From Ophiocordyceps camponoti-saundersi (nom. inval.) (Eukaryota > Ascomycota > Sordariomycetes > Hypocreales > Ophiocordycipitaceae): a stretch of 64,000 bases of DNA. The stretch covers positions 1-64,000 of the forward strand of contig PDHQ01000192.1 in NCBI GenBank assembly GCA_003339415.1, in the 5' to 3' direction. A program made the position numbers and the translations under genes. The notes below the pieces were generated by a model. It ran no database searches, was not told where the DNA came from, and saw nothing but the letters and a program-made list of their open reading frames with translations. Every line of letters begins with the position of its first letter. Within the stretch, counting starts at the first letter, position 1. Shown piece by piece: positions 51,121 to 63,175 of the stretch.

Positions 51121-51512
51121 AATAAAAAAAACTTATATTTTTTAACTTATATATCTACTATTTACTATTTATTATTTTATTATTTTATTATTTAAAAGTT
51201 AGTTTTTATTTTATTTTATATTTAATTATTTTATTTCTTTCTAATATATAGTTTCTATTATATTTAAAGTAATAAAATAATTCCCTTATTAGAATTTTTT
51301 TTATTATATTAAGTACTTTAAATTAGATCTCACCCCACTGTTTATACTTTAATATATATATATGTGTGTTCTATTTATATACCCTTTGCGAGCTTTACTT
51401 AATTTGTACCGTATATAGACGAAAATTAACTTGACATACATAAGTTCGTTCTCGTTGCGTTGGCGGAGGTCCAGTCGGCTTGCTTACTACCACGAGGTGT
51501 AATGTCACTGAG
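51121..51512 (+). promoter_or_regulatory. AT-rich flank and upstream region of ATG4
   Basis: RIP-type AT-rich sequence runs to about 51,330; only about 180 bases of normal composition precede the ATG4 start. No specific promoter element could be assigned. An alternating TATATATATATGTGTGT run lies at about 51,353-51,369. Confidence 0.4.
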
Positions 51513-51570
51513 ATGGAGTCAGCGATTGCTCACGTCGACCTCGGTCGATACCGACGGTTTATGCAGATGA
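51502..51570 (+). promoter_or_regulatory. Possible upstream ORF overlapping the ATG4 start
   Basis: An ATG at 51,502 lies 11 bases before the chosen ATG4 start in another frame and terminates at TGA 51,568-51,570. Its context (TGTAATGT) is poorer than that of the main start (TGAGATGG), so leaky scanning is plausible. It matters only if the transcript starts upstream of 51,502. Confidence 0.35.
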
Positions 51571-53059
51571 TCTGGGACCCAGAACCAGCGAACGATATCG
51601 TCCTTGACCAACCCGTCTGGTGCCTCGGAGCCAAGTACCAGCTTTCTGATGCAACTGTTGATGAAACCGGCGGGGGCTGCGATCCAGACCCATTGTCTTC
51701 ATCTCGGAAGTCATATCATAGACTTTTACAACCGTCGCAAAGAGGCGTCAAAGATTATTCAGTTAATCTAGCCGATGCGCCAGCTTCACAACTATCGCCT
51801 GGAAGCTTTCCTTCACTCCCGGCCTCCGAACAGGCAAGCCATAATGACGATGGCTGGCCGTTAGGCTTTCTTCACGACTTCGAATCACGGATATGGATGA
51901 CTTACAGGTCCGGTTTTGAAACTATTCCTAGATCTAATGACTCCTGCGCGACTTCGTCGCTCTCTCTAACCATGCGCATCAAGAGTCAACTTGGTGAGCA
52001 GGGTGACTTTTCTTCTGACAGTGGATGGGGCTGCATGATTCGATCTGGCCAAAGTATTCTCGCCAATTCCTTGTCCATGCTAAGGCTAGGAAGAGGTATG
52101 TCTCCAGATCGATGTCTCTGTCGCTCTTCTCCGGCAATCGCCATTCGATGGCTAAGCTGTGTGCAGATTGGCGCCGAGGCGAACAGCGGCAGGAAGAGCG
52201 GCACCTTATCAGCCTCTTCGCCGACGATCCTCGAGCTCCTTATTCGATACACAATTTCGTAAGCCACGGTGCTACCGCATGCGGAAAATACCCTGGGCAA
52301 TGGTTCGGTCCATCCGCCACGGCTCGCTGCATACAGTCAGTTGCAATTCCTCCAGGTTACTGAGGCTGCGCATGCAACTGACCCTGGCTTCCAGAGCACT
52401 TGTCAACAAGAACGATCCGTATTTGCGGGTTTACTCAACAGGCGATAGCCCGGACGTTTACGAGGACGAATTTATGAAAATAGCTAAACCAGACGGTGTT
52501 AGCTTTCATCCGACATTGATTCTCGTGGGTACACGCCTAGGCATAGACAAGATTACACCTGTCTACTGGGAAGCGTTGACCGCATCACTCCAGATGCCCC
52601 AGTCTGTTGGGATAGCAGGGTAAGTTTATGTCAGTAATTTCGAGCAACTGCTAATCACTAGGTAATAGTGGCCGTCCCTCCTCGTCGCACTACTTCGTTG
52701 GCGTTCAGGGCTCGTTCCTATTTTACCTAGACCCGCATCACACAAGAACAGCCTTGCCATACCACAAAGACACAAACTCTTATAGGGATGACGAAATCAA
52801 TTCATGTCACACCGCTCGACTTCGCAGATTACACGTTCGAGAAGTAGATCCGAGCATGTTGGTTGGATTTCTAATTCGTAGCCAAGATGATTGGCAGGAG
52901 TGGCGGAGGTGTACAAAACATGTTCAAGGCAAGGCGATTATCCATGTGGCTGACCATGCACTCACAACTTTAACCTCCGCCAGCCAGGCAGGGGCGGCTA
53001 TTGATGAGGTGCAAGCACTAAGCGATGACGACAGCGAGATATCAGTACTTGCGGCATAA
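51513..53059 (+). CDS. ATG4: Autophagy cysteine protease Atg4 (peptidase family C54)
   Basis: Four exons: 51513-52095, 52167-52335, 52395-52619, 52669-53059, giving 455 aa. Introns of 71, 59 and 49 bp start GTATGT, GTCAGT, GTAAGT and end AG; CTGAC and CTAAT branch motifs precede acceptors 2 and 3. The start at 51,513 gives the usual fungal opening [19 protein letters not shown] variable linker (about 45-120) precedes the C54 domain. The nucleophile is Cys174 in [14 protein letters not shown]; the Asp347 and His349 partners are in YLDPHH. Other family motifs: [56 protein letters not shown] and [16 protein letters not shown]. Known role: Atg4 processes Atg8 after its C-terminal Gly and delipidates Atg8-phosphatidylethanolamine in the cytosol. 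The gene is intact and not RIP-mutated although enclosed by transposon debris. Confidence 0.95.
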
Positions 53060-53072
53060 ATCGCTTATAATA

Positions 53073-53114
53073 TATTAACAAGTGTAAAACTGGAAGCTAG
53101 CATACTTGTTAATA
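53073..53114 (+). terminator. 3'-UTR hairpin and AATAAA downstream of ATG4
   Basis: TATTAACAAGT (53,073-53,083) and ACTTGTTAATA (53,104-53,114) form a perfect 11-bp stem with a 20-base loop, starting 14 bases after the stop codon. AATAAA follows in the right arm at 53,111-53,116 and could serve as a polyadenylation signal. Function is inferred only. Confidence 0.4.
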
Positions 53115-53374
53115 AACTAATGCACCTTAGAAAGCGTTGCTATTTAATTATTAAGCATTTATAGAGTATTAAAAGTAGCGAAGACATTTAATTAGAATTA
53201 GATACTTACGCTAAATATATAATAAGTAAAGTAATTAATTTATATATAATAGAGTTTATATAATATATATAAGTACTTATATAAAAAAGCTATATTAAAA
53301 GATTAAAATTAAGCTAGTAAAAGCTTAAAATAATAAAAAAAGCTATTATATAAGTTTATAAAATAAATATTTAT

Positions 53375-53570
53375 TATAAATAAAAGTAATTATTATAAAT
53401 AATTATTATAAGTAATTATTATAAATAATTATTATAAGTAATTATTATAAGTAATTATTATAAATAATTATTATAAGTAATTATTATAAGTAATTATTAT
53501 AAATAATTATTATAAGTAATTATTATATATAATTATTATAAGTAATTATTATATATAATTACTTTAATAT
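53375..53570. repeat. Tandem AT-rich array downstream of ATG4
   Basis: About 190 bp of alternating near-identical units AATTATTATAAGT and AATTATTATAAAT, about 13 bp each. Unit variants differ mainly G/A (AAGT versus AAAT), again RIP-like. Confidence 0.9.
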
Positions 53571-55000
53571 ATTATTTATTTAATTATATATTAAGAGCCT
53601 TAGTAATATTTAAAGCTTTTATAATATTTTAAGTAGGAAAAATCTTCTAAAGTAGAATAAAACCCTTTAATTATATAAAGATAAGCTTACTATATGCTTA
53701 TATAAAGATATAATAATAGCTAATAGTAATATAATATATTAAGCTTAGAGCTTAAAGGTAATCTTAAAAAATATAAAAAAGTAAGGTAAGGAGAGGAGCG
53801 CGGAGAAAAGAAAGTTTATAAAGCGCGGGGCGGAATATAAAGAAAGCCTATATAAAGTATACTAAGGAAGAGAGATAGCAATATTTAGAATAGTAATAAA
53901 AGGTAAGAGTATATAAATATAAATTATAAAGGTTTACTTTAAAAGTTATATAAGAGTAAAGCTAATTTTTACTAAATTATAATATTAAAAACTATTATAA
54001 ATTATATATAAGGAGGTTATAATATAAAGGTAAACTTTTTATACTATAAACTATAGCTTCCGGAGTCTTGTCTAAAACCTTAGTATAGTTTAAAAACTTA
54101 TCTCTTTTATCTAATTACTTTATTATAACTAGAAGCGTATTATATATTTTTTAAGTAGTTTTAATATTAAGTTATAATAGCTTTATAATACTTATATAAC
54201 CTTATAATTATCTTTTATATATAGTTATTTTTTAACTCTATTATATAAAAAAAGTAAGGTAATATAATATAATGTAATATAAGGCGGGATAAAGTAATAT
54301 AATATAAAATAATATAGCGTAAAGCGGGAGAAGGAAAGTTTAAAGGAAATAAGGTGGAAAAGTAAAGCGGCTATTTTATTATTTATTTATAATTAGAAAA
54401 GGGGGGCCTATATCTTATCTCTTTTACCTCCTTTTTTCTTTTTTCTTTTTTTTTCTTTTTATTATTTTTTAAAAAAGTATATTTTTAACCTCTTTTTATA
54501 ACTCTTTTTTATAATAAAAAGATAATAATAATAATTATATAGCTATATTAATAAAATAATAATAATAAAAATACTTAAAATTATATATAAAAGGCTCTAT
54601 AATATTTTTTATATTATATATATTACTTAGCTAGCTAAGCTTAAGGTTTTATATTAGAAATAATAAAATAAATAATATTATATTATATTAACTATATATA
54701 AAGCTTACTAAGTATATAAACTTTTACTTAGCTAATTATTTTAATTGTATAAAAATATATTTTAAATATAAAAAAGTAAGTAAAGCTAAAAATAGAGCTA
54801 AAAATAAAGCTAAAAATAAAGCTAAAAATAAAGCTAAAAATAAAGCTAAAAATAAAGCTAAAAATAAAGCTAAAAATAAAGCTAAAAATAAAGCTAAAAA
54901 TAAAGCTAAAAATAAAGCTAAAAATAAAGCTAAAAATAAAGCTAAAAATAAAGCTAAAAATAAAGCTAAAAATAAAGCTAAGGTGAAAGCTTAGCTTAAA
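53571..55000 (-). mobile_element. Family D repeat, reversed long copy
   Basis: Reverse complement of 120-1,460. It starts with the D tail and GAGCCTTAGTAATATTTAAAGC near 53,590, then the GC-rich block (GGAGAGGAGCGCGGAG near 53,790) and later TAAAGCGGCTATTTTATTA. Near 54,240-54,380 the GC-rich block appears a second time in altered form, so this copy may be composite. It ends in an expanded minisatellite. Confidence 0.65.
54783..54985. repeat. 12-bp minisatellite (AAAAATAAAGCT)n
   Basis: About 17 almost perfect copies of a 12-bp unit; only the first unit has a G (AATAGAGCT). In the reading direction of the window each unit encodes Lys-Ala-Lys-Asn. The corresponding place in D copy 1 (about 603-645) has only a short degenerate version (CTCCGCTTTTAGC reversed), so the array expanded in this copy. 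Confidence 0.95.
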
Positions 55001-55009
55001 TTAAAGCTT

Positions 55010-56110
55010 AAAATATTCATTATTATAAATTAGAAATATATTAAGTAAATAATTATATTAGTATTATAAATAAAGATTCTAAGCTAAGAAGAAAAGAAGG
55101 AAAAGAAAGAAAAACTCTTATAAGCGAAATCTTAATAAAATATATAAAGGCATATATAAGTAAGTATAAGAAAAGGTATAATAAAATCTTAATAAGGAAG
55201 TAATTATATTTCCTAGTAACTTCCCCTAAAGTCTTTCTAAGTAATTTTATAATAAGGTTTTTAAGAGTTATATAAATATAGTTAAAAATCCTTAGAAATT
55301 ATTATAAAATATTTAAAAAAAATCCTTATAATTATTAGTATATAATATTACCTTTTAATAAAGGTTTTAATATATATATTAGAATTAGAAATATTTATTA
55401 TATAATAAAATATTTAAAGAAATTATAATATTATTCTAATTATTATCTTTATATTTATAATTTATTATAATAGCTTAATCTTATTTTAAAGATTTATAAG
55501 TTAGCTAATAATATTTTAGAAATAGTTATAAAATTCTTTAATAGCTATTAATATATATTAGAAATTTTTAATATAATATTATATTTTATTTAAGTTATAA
55601 CTATATTAATAAACTGATTATTCTAACTAATAATATTATCTTATAATATAAAATTAGAGAATTTAATTTATCTCTTATTTTAATATATTATTAATATTTT
55701 TTAATTTAATAAAAAGTATCTTTTAGCTAGTTAAAGGATCTATAATAACTTTATAAAAATAGTTAGTATAAAATAAATTTATTATTTAATAGCTATTTAG
55801 TAAATTAAAAATATAGCTATATTTTTATTTTTAAAAAATTATAAAAAGACCTAATTATAATATATTAAATCTTATTATAAATATAGTTATTATAAAACCC
55901 TTATAGCTAAAAAATACTTAATTACTAATTATAAAATTTATTAAATAATATTTTTTATTAGCTTAAGTTTTTTATTTACTTTATACTCTTATAGTTATAG
56001 CTTAAGCTTATTATTATACTCTTTATATATATTATTATTATATTATTACGCTAATAGCTATAGAAGCTGCTAGAACGTTAATAATATATTAGGTAGGAAA
56101 AACCCTCCCG
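55010..56110 (+). mobile_element. Family H repeat, copy 2
   Basis: Inverted relative to copy 1 at 7,080-8,165 and homologous along most of its length (for example AAGCTTATTATTATA near 56,000 and CTCTTATAAGCGAAATCTTA near 55,110). On the + strand a reading frame with only TAA/TAG breaks can be followed for several hundred codons, ending in a less-mutated part (AIEAARTLI, VGKTLPQEVK near 56,060-56,120). The protein is not recognised. Confidence 0.6.
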
Positions 56111-56560
56111 TAAGAGGTAAAACCCCTTATAGCGCGGTAAAACTATAGCTAGCTTAAGGCTAAGTAAGATATATAACGCATATAAAGGAAGTAGCTATTA
56201 GCTATAATAATACTATATAATATAAGAAAAAATAAGGAAAGAAAGATAAGATAAGGAAAGATAAAGAGAGTAGCGGTATATACTACCTATATAAGCTAAT
56301 ATATACCCCTCTAAGGCCTTAATATATACCTCTTAACTTTTTAATATATAGCTATATACCTCTTATATATATAATATATACTTAAGTATATATCTTTTTA
56401 TAAAGCTTTCCTAATTAGGAAGCTTTCCTAATTAGGAAGTTATTTTTATAAATTAGTAACTTAAGGCTTAAAAGTATATAAAAGAGGGGGGGGTTATTTT
56501 TATTAGTATAAATAAGCTATTATTAAATTAATAATCTTAATAAAATTAATTATATAAGTA
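56111..56560. other. Unclassified RIP-degraded DNA
   Basis: Contains a short tandem duplication AGCTTTCCTAATTAGGA (56,404-56,440) and a run of TATATACCTCTTA-like motifs at 56,280-56,400. No gene recognised. Confidence 0.4.
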
Positions 56561-59500
56561 GTTTTTATAAGTGCGTATATTATCTATAACTAACTTATAC
56601 TAAAAGTAAAATACTTATCGAAAAAGATTATCCCCGCGATATATTTTACGCTAGTTATATTAATACGCTTATAAGCTTTGAAAATTTCTATTAAATATAG
56701 CGTAATAAGTATTTAGCCTTAATACGCGCCCGAACTTACTAATAATCGGAGTAAACTAGCTTAGTATATCTTATATAAAGTGCGTAAATAATTATATTAA
56801 GTATAAGCTAATTACTAATCTTATTATAATAAAAGCTATTTACGCCGCGGTTAGGGTAACTTATAAGCTAAGCTTTAGTTATAACTCTTAGTTAGTAAGT
56901 TAAGATTAGAGTTATAATAAGTTTAAGGTAAGTTTTATATTAATAAAAGTAATAGAAAAATACTATTTAGCGCGTTAAGGAAACTCCCGCTATTACGCGT
57001 TATAATAGCTCCTACGCTAATTAAGTTATTTAAGCGGCCGCCGGCTATATATTAATTTAAAGCTTACTACCTTTTACTTTTAGTAAAGATTTTATTATTA
57101 AAGTAACTAAGAGTTTAACTAGCGTTAATTAACTTATTATAGCTATTATAGCCTAAACTTAAAAATAGCGTATTTTTTATATATAATTAATTAACTTTTA
57201 TAATTAAGTAATAGATAAATTATATTATATTTACTATATAGCTAAAAATAAGGTAGCTTTATAAGAGACTCCTTTGCCTTATAATTACCGTTTTATCTTT
57301 ATTATTTTATCGCTTATAACTAAAACCTTTTCCGCTTTAGTATTTATTAATTCTAAGTAAAAGTTAGAAGCTAATAAGTTTATTATACTTAATATTACTC
57401 TTACTTTTATTATAAAGAACGCTCCCGCTATTATTAAGGGCGCTATAAGCACTTATAACGCTACTAAGCCGCCTTTTTATAAGGAGATTTTTAATCTTAT
57501 TTAAAATAATCTTATTAATAAATATTCCGATAATAAAAATTTTATAATATTAGCTAATAACTATATTATATTTAGTAAAAAATAATAAAAGCTAGTAACT
57601 TTTACTTTTCGTTATAAATATAAGTAAGGATATAGATATAGCTATAGCTATAGCTATAGCTATAATAGTTATAGATATTCCCGCGCTTTATATAGTTAAA
57701 TTAGTTTTTTATATATAGTTAAGGTAATTAAGACTTAAAGCTAAGTAAGTAAGAATATAAGTATATTACTATATAGTAACTATTATATATTTACGCTAAG
57801 GTTAGTATCTTTATTCTCCCTTTTTTTTTAAAATAATAATATAAGGTTAAATTAATAAAGCCTCCTTAGTAAAAAGAACTAATATATAAATTATATATAA
57901 ATTATAAATTATTAAGCGCTTTAATAAGGTCTCGCTAGTCTTATATTAAACGCCGGTTAGCGTTAAAAAAGGGCCTATCTTTATAAGTAAAAATATAGTT
58001 AAGGAAAATATAGGGGATTATTTTATCGCTACTATTATAAAGGCACCGCCTTAATATTACCTTAGGCACCTTATAAGCTTAGAGAAATAAATTAAGTTTA
58101 ATATATCTAATCCTAAGCTATATAAGTATTATATTAATAAACTTAAGGAGTCTCTTATATATATAAAAAGCGGAGCTAGCTTTAAGTTATAATAGCTTAT
58201 TTATAAAATAGCTATATAATTACTTATATTTCTTTAGCTTTCCTTTTTTAAAATATTAGCGAAGAAGCTACTTATTATAAAATTAAGTATTAAAGTCGCG
58301 TCGCTTATATTTTACCGCTAGCTTAGGGCTAGTTTATATTATATAGAATCTTTCTAAGTTTTATAATACTTAGTATCTCTTTTAGTAAGGGTATCCTCTA
58401 TATTTATAATATACTTACTTAGCTATTTTTTCTACCGCGATATAGATAAGGTTTATTATTTTAATATATTATAAGCGGTAATAAATATAAATTATATAAT
58501 AAGTAGAATAGAGGTTAAAAAGTAAAATAAAAGCTTTAGCTTTAATATAATAGATAAGGGTAGCTTTATAAGCCTTAATAATAACTTAAAAATATTTAAA
58601 CTATTTTATAGCTAAGGCCTTTATAATAGGGCTATATAATATCCCTCCTAGCTATATTAATAAGGTAAACTAAGTTATATTAAATATAATAGCTAATCTA
58701 ATAGCTTTAATATAAACTTCCTTTACTCTTAATAAAATATAGCTTTATATTAACGCTATAATCTTAGTAAGGGCTAAATATTAGCGCTTAAGCTTAGTAA
58801 TAAGTTTTAAAAAGTAGGATTTCTAATATAGCTTATAATATAATTAAACTTTTAAGAGTCGCGCCTCTTATATTAGTTATATTATTATAGCTCTAAGTTA
58901 AAGCTTAGTTATATCTACTATCCTTATTTTTATAAAATATATTAACTTACTTTTAGCTAGCTAAAAAGTTATTTTATATTTTAAAGCTTATTATTTATAA
59001 ATTTATTATATATACTTAAGTTAAAGTAATACTTAAGCCTTATCGTATCTAATATTAAGAATATTAATATTATTTATAAACCTTATTATAAAAAGACTTA
59101 ATATTAAGTCTAAGCGTTAATATAGTAAGGATATATATAAAAGGAAAAGAACTAGTAATATAAAAAACTCTTAAAAAACCCCTTATTAAATCGAAAAAGT
59201 ATCGCTTAGTTTATAATTAAACTTAAATCTTAAAATATAACTTCTAAAATATAATTAAATAAACGCTATAACTTATTTAGGGAAGCTTAGGTAATTTATA
59301 GTAATAATTAACTTATTATAAAAAATATAATTAAAGGCTTTAATAAGGTTTAATAAAAGGAGTAAGGTAATATTATTTTAATTTTAAATTATTTTAATTA
59401 TCTTAGTAAATATAAAAACCGCTATATTAGTAAAGCGCTATAATTTATTACTTATTTAGCTATTAAGGAGAATCTAAGCTTTCCTTATTATTAATATAAT

Positions 59501-59940
59501 TTTCCTAGCTATAATTATCTTTAAGATTTTTCTTATTATATTAAGGAATAAAATTAGCTTATACTTATTAGAGGTATAATATATAGCTAGTAATTTACTT
59601 ATTTTCTAAATAATTATAATATTAGAGATTTTAAATTATAATAAGAAATAACTATTATTAATATAGCTTTAGAAGATTTTTTAGAAAACTTAGATAAGGG
59701 GGGGTTTATATTTTTCTAGAAACTTAACTACAATCTTATTAAGGCTAGCTAATTTTTAAAAAGCGATTAAGAAAAAAGTAAAGTAAATATCTTCGGTAAT
59801 AATAATACGCTTAATATAAAAGAAAGGAAGGGATTATCTAAAATAAGTAAAGGGGCTAAATTAGTAAAAGCTAAGAAAAATTATTAGCTAAATAAGGTTA
59901 TTTTATTAAAAAAGGTAATTACTAATATTAATTTTAAGTA
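56561..59940 (+). mobile_element. Unclassified transposon relic with plus-strand coding traces
   Basis: Plus-strand frames broken mostly by TAA/TAG run through 57,260-57,710 (for example LPYNYRFIFIILSLITKTFS and NAPAIIKGAISTYNATKPPF), and again 57,960-58,200 (VSVKKGPIFISKN). A short (TATAGC)n run at 57,632-57,665 encodes Ser-Tyr repeats. I do not recognise the proteins and cannot place ends; it abuts family E on the right. Confidence 0.45.
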
Positions 59941-59944
59941 TTTT

Positions 59945-62642
59945 TAAAATATAAAGATATATATTAGCTTAAGCGTAGCTTAGCTTTATAGCTAGGCTTA
60001 ATATTTTATAGTTTAGAAAATTAATAATTTCGCGGAGATATTATTAAGGAAATTATACTAAGTATTATAGCATACTATGCTAATTATTAACTTTTATACT
60101 TTTATCGCTTTTTAATAATCTTATTAATAAGAGTTAGTAAAATTAATATACTAATAGCGCTAAGCTTTCTTTATAACTATTATAATAATAGTTATTACTT
60201 AGTTTTATTAATTTTATACTATAAGGTAAGTTTAAATATATAATAATATTATTATTTCTATTATTATTTTTAGCTAATTATAAAGTAAAATAACTACGTT
60301 TTTAAGCTTTTTAAATATTATAATAAAATATAAGTTTAATTTAAATTAGTTTTATACCTTAGCTATAAAAATAACTAAGTAAAAAAAGTATTATATTTTA
60401 ATTAAAGTTATATTAAGGTAAAAGTTAGTATTAATAAGGATAATTTATAAGATATAGTTAGAGCTAATAAGGTTAAAATTATTCTCTAAATATATCGCTT
60501 AGTAATTAGGCGTAGCCTAAGCTAAGTTAATAATTTTAATTCGCTTATTATATATTTCCTAAGTAACTTTACTTAGGGGCGTAAAAAGTCCGAGTTAGAG
60601 GCTAATTATTAGCTTAAGAAAGTTAGATATTTTAAAAAACGACTATTTATAATAATCTTAGAAAGGGTAATAAAAGTTAAAGTTACTATATAAAAAGGTA
60701 GCTATTAAGCTAAAATTAAGGTAAATAATATCCTTTTAAAAAAGGGGATTTAACTTAATTACTAATAGGAGCGAGTAAATAAATATAATTTATAATAAGG
60801 GCGAGGTATAGAAAAAAATAGATATTATATTAAAAATAGTAAGGGGGGTTTAAAAGGAAAAGTTTAATTATTTATAAATATAAAGAATTACTTAGCTATT
60901 AGAATTTATAAGTTTATATAATAAAATATTTAAAAGTAATAAGTAACTAAATTAGTTATATTATAATTCCTATATATAAATAAAATTATAGCTAACTAAG
61001 CTATAAAATATTATATATATAAAATAGTTATACTTTTATATATTTTAAAAAAGGGTTTTAATTTTTATTAAAGGTAAATAAGGTAAAAGTTTATAATTAT
61101 ATTAAAGTAAATAAGGGGGCTCCTTATCCCTTACTAGCTCCCTATCCTCTTTAAGCACTAAGAGTAATATTAGTCTTACCGCGGCCCCTTTTTAGTACCG
61201 GACTAAGGTCCTTATTTATATTAAATTAAATTATAGCTTATAATTATAATAGGGGCGGGAGAGATCGCTTCTAAAATTAAACCTTAATAAAGCTATTATT
61301 AAATTAGGATTAAGTTAGTTATAAGTAATCTTAGAACTTATATAATTAATAAGCGTAGTTATTATATACTTCGTCTTAATATACTTTTAAAGTAAAATAG
61401 TCCTAGGACTATAAAGCGTAATATTTTTTATAAAAAATATAGCTTTTAGTTTTATTTTTAACTAAAGCGAAGTATACGCCTTCCCCTTCTAAGTATACTA
61501 TAGCTATATAAAAGCTATAGCGTAATTATTTATAGTAATATTTCGCTATATATTTAAATTAATAATATTAATAATATTATTAGGGCTATACTATATTATT
61601 ATAAACCTTAATATAAGAGATTTCTATATTTATTATAAATTTACTTTATATAAGTTTATTAATATTTATTATATTAGTAATTTTTAATATTAAATATATA
61701 CGCGTAGCTCCCTTATTATAAGGCTAGAAAGCTTAAACTTAAGTAATTTTAACCTTATTAACTTTCTTAATTTATTATATAAGTATATCTTAGTTATTAT
61801 AAGCGGCCTCTATATATACTCTTTTCGCTATAATAAAGTAAATCTTTTAATTATAAACTACTCCCTTTCTAAAAATAATAAGGATTTACTTAATTAAAGC
61901 TACTCGCCTTTTATATTTTAGATAGAATATAACTATAATATCCTTACTAGAAAGCTATTATATTATTAATATAGCTTTATATTTTAAGGTTATATTTATA
62001 GCTTATATAACTTTTTATAAGGTTAGTTATAAGGTATTTATATTAATTATAATATTTTTTATAAATATAATAATTTCTCTATTAAAATAGCTTAAAATAA
62101 GTTTAACTATTATATATTTATTAATAGCTATAAACGCTTATATTAAATAAGCTTAATTAATATCTAAACTAGCTATTAATAAGAGAGCTTTTTATATAGC
62201 TTTAATAATTATTTTCTTAATTAACTTAGTAATCTTAAGTAAAAGTTAAGTTTTAATCTAATTTAAAATAGCTATATATTTCTTATAAAGTTTAGCCTTA
62301 AAAGCTATTATAATATCTTATATTTTAGAAAACGCTATAGCTAATATTATTATAATAAGCTTACTATATATATTTTTTATATTATAATTACTAAGGTATT
62401 ATACTTAGTTTATTACTCTATTTATCTTAATATTATTATTATATTACCCCTAGCTAGACTAGGGATATTATAAAGACTAACTTAGTCCTAGTAACCCCTT
62501 ATTTATAATTATAGGAGTATTGCCTATTCCTTAAGCCCTAGCCTTAGCCGCTATAAGCGCTATTATTATCTCTTTAATAATAAATATATTATAGTAAGCG
62601 GAATATTAAATAACAGGTCTTATTCTATTATTATAAAAAGTT
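59945..62642. mobile_element. Family E repeat, copy 2 (about 2.7 kb)
   Basis: Direct repeat of 44,850-47,515 with matching start (TATATAAAGATATATAT-like) and end (CAGGTCTTATTCTATTATTAT against AGGTCTTATCTTATTTTTAT). A D-type insertion lies just to its right. Same orientation as copy 1, about 15 kb apart. Confidence 0.65.
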
Positions 62643-62680
62643 AATATTTTAACTTTTTATATATAAGTAATAAGTTTATA

Positions 62681-63162
62681 ATAATAAAAGGAAGAAAAAG
62701 AGGAAAGGAAGAGGGAGGCAGAAGAGAAAGAGATATAGCCCCCCCCTTTTAATTACTAATAGATAATAAAGCGGCTGCCCCGCTACTTTGCCCTACCCCC
62801 CCTCGGACTTTCCTTCCTCCGCCCCGCGCCGCACCGCCTCGCCTCGCACCGCCCCGCACCGCCCCGCACCGCCCCGCGCTACGCTACACCGCCCCGCTCC
62901 TTCCGCCCCGTGCCTTATAAACTTTCCTTTCTCCGCACTCCCCTCTTTACCTTACTTTCTTATATTATCCGAGACTACCTTTAGGTAGTAAGCTTATTAT
63001 ATTATACCGCTATTAGCTACCGCTATGCCCTTATATTAGCGTATAGTATACTTTTCCTTTTATAATTAAGGGGTTTTACCTTATTTTAAAGGATTTTTCT
63101 TATTTAATATATTATAAAAGCTTTAGATATTATAAAGGCCCTTAGCGTATAAATAATAATAA
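62681..63162 (+). mobile_element. 5'-truncated LINE-like family D copy with 13-bp duplication
   Basis: Flanked by exact 13-bp repeats TAATAAGTTTATA at 62,668-62,680 and 63,163-63,175. Contains the D purine-rich lead, the GC-rich CCGCACCGCCCCGCACCG minisatellite (about 62,815-62,905), the D 3' end and an AATAATAAT tail. Several CA dinucleotides survive in the minisatellite, so it is among the least mutated copies. A short Pro/Ala/Arg open frame over the minisatellite is a composition artefact. Confidence 0.8.
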
Positions 63163-63175
63163 TAATAAGTTTATA

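Noticed and set aside
52096..52262. Continuation of the first ATG4 frame past 52,095
   Set aside because: Conservation ends at LRLGR and a GTATGT donor follows. The next conserved residues ([12 protein letters not shown]) resume at 52,167 in another frame, so this is intron 1 plus an out-of-frame part.
51986..52300. Minus-strand 104-codon open frame inside ATG4
   Set aside because: Antisense shadow of conserved ATG4 exons.
53375..54985. CRISPR array
   Set aside because: The repeats are contiguous short tandem units without unique spacers, in a eukaryotic context.
62788..62988. 66-codon Pro/Ala/Arg open frame as a gene
   Set aside because: It is a translation of the CCGCACCGCC minisatellite in a 5'-truncated family D copy.
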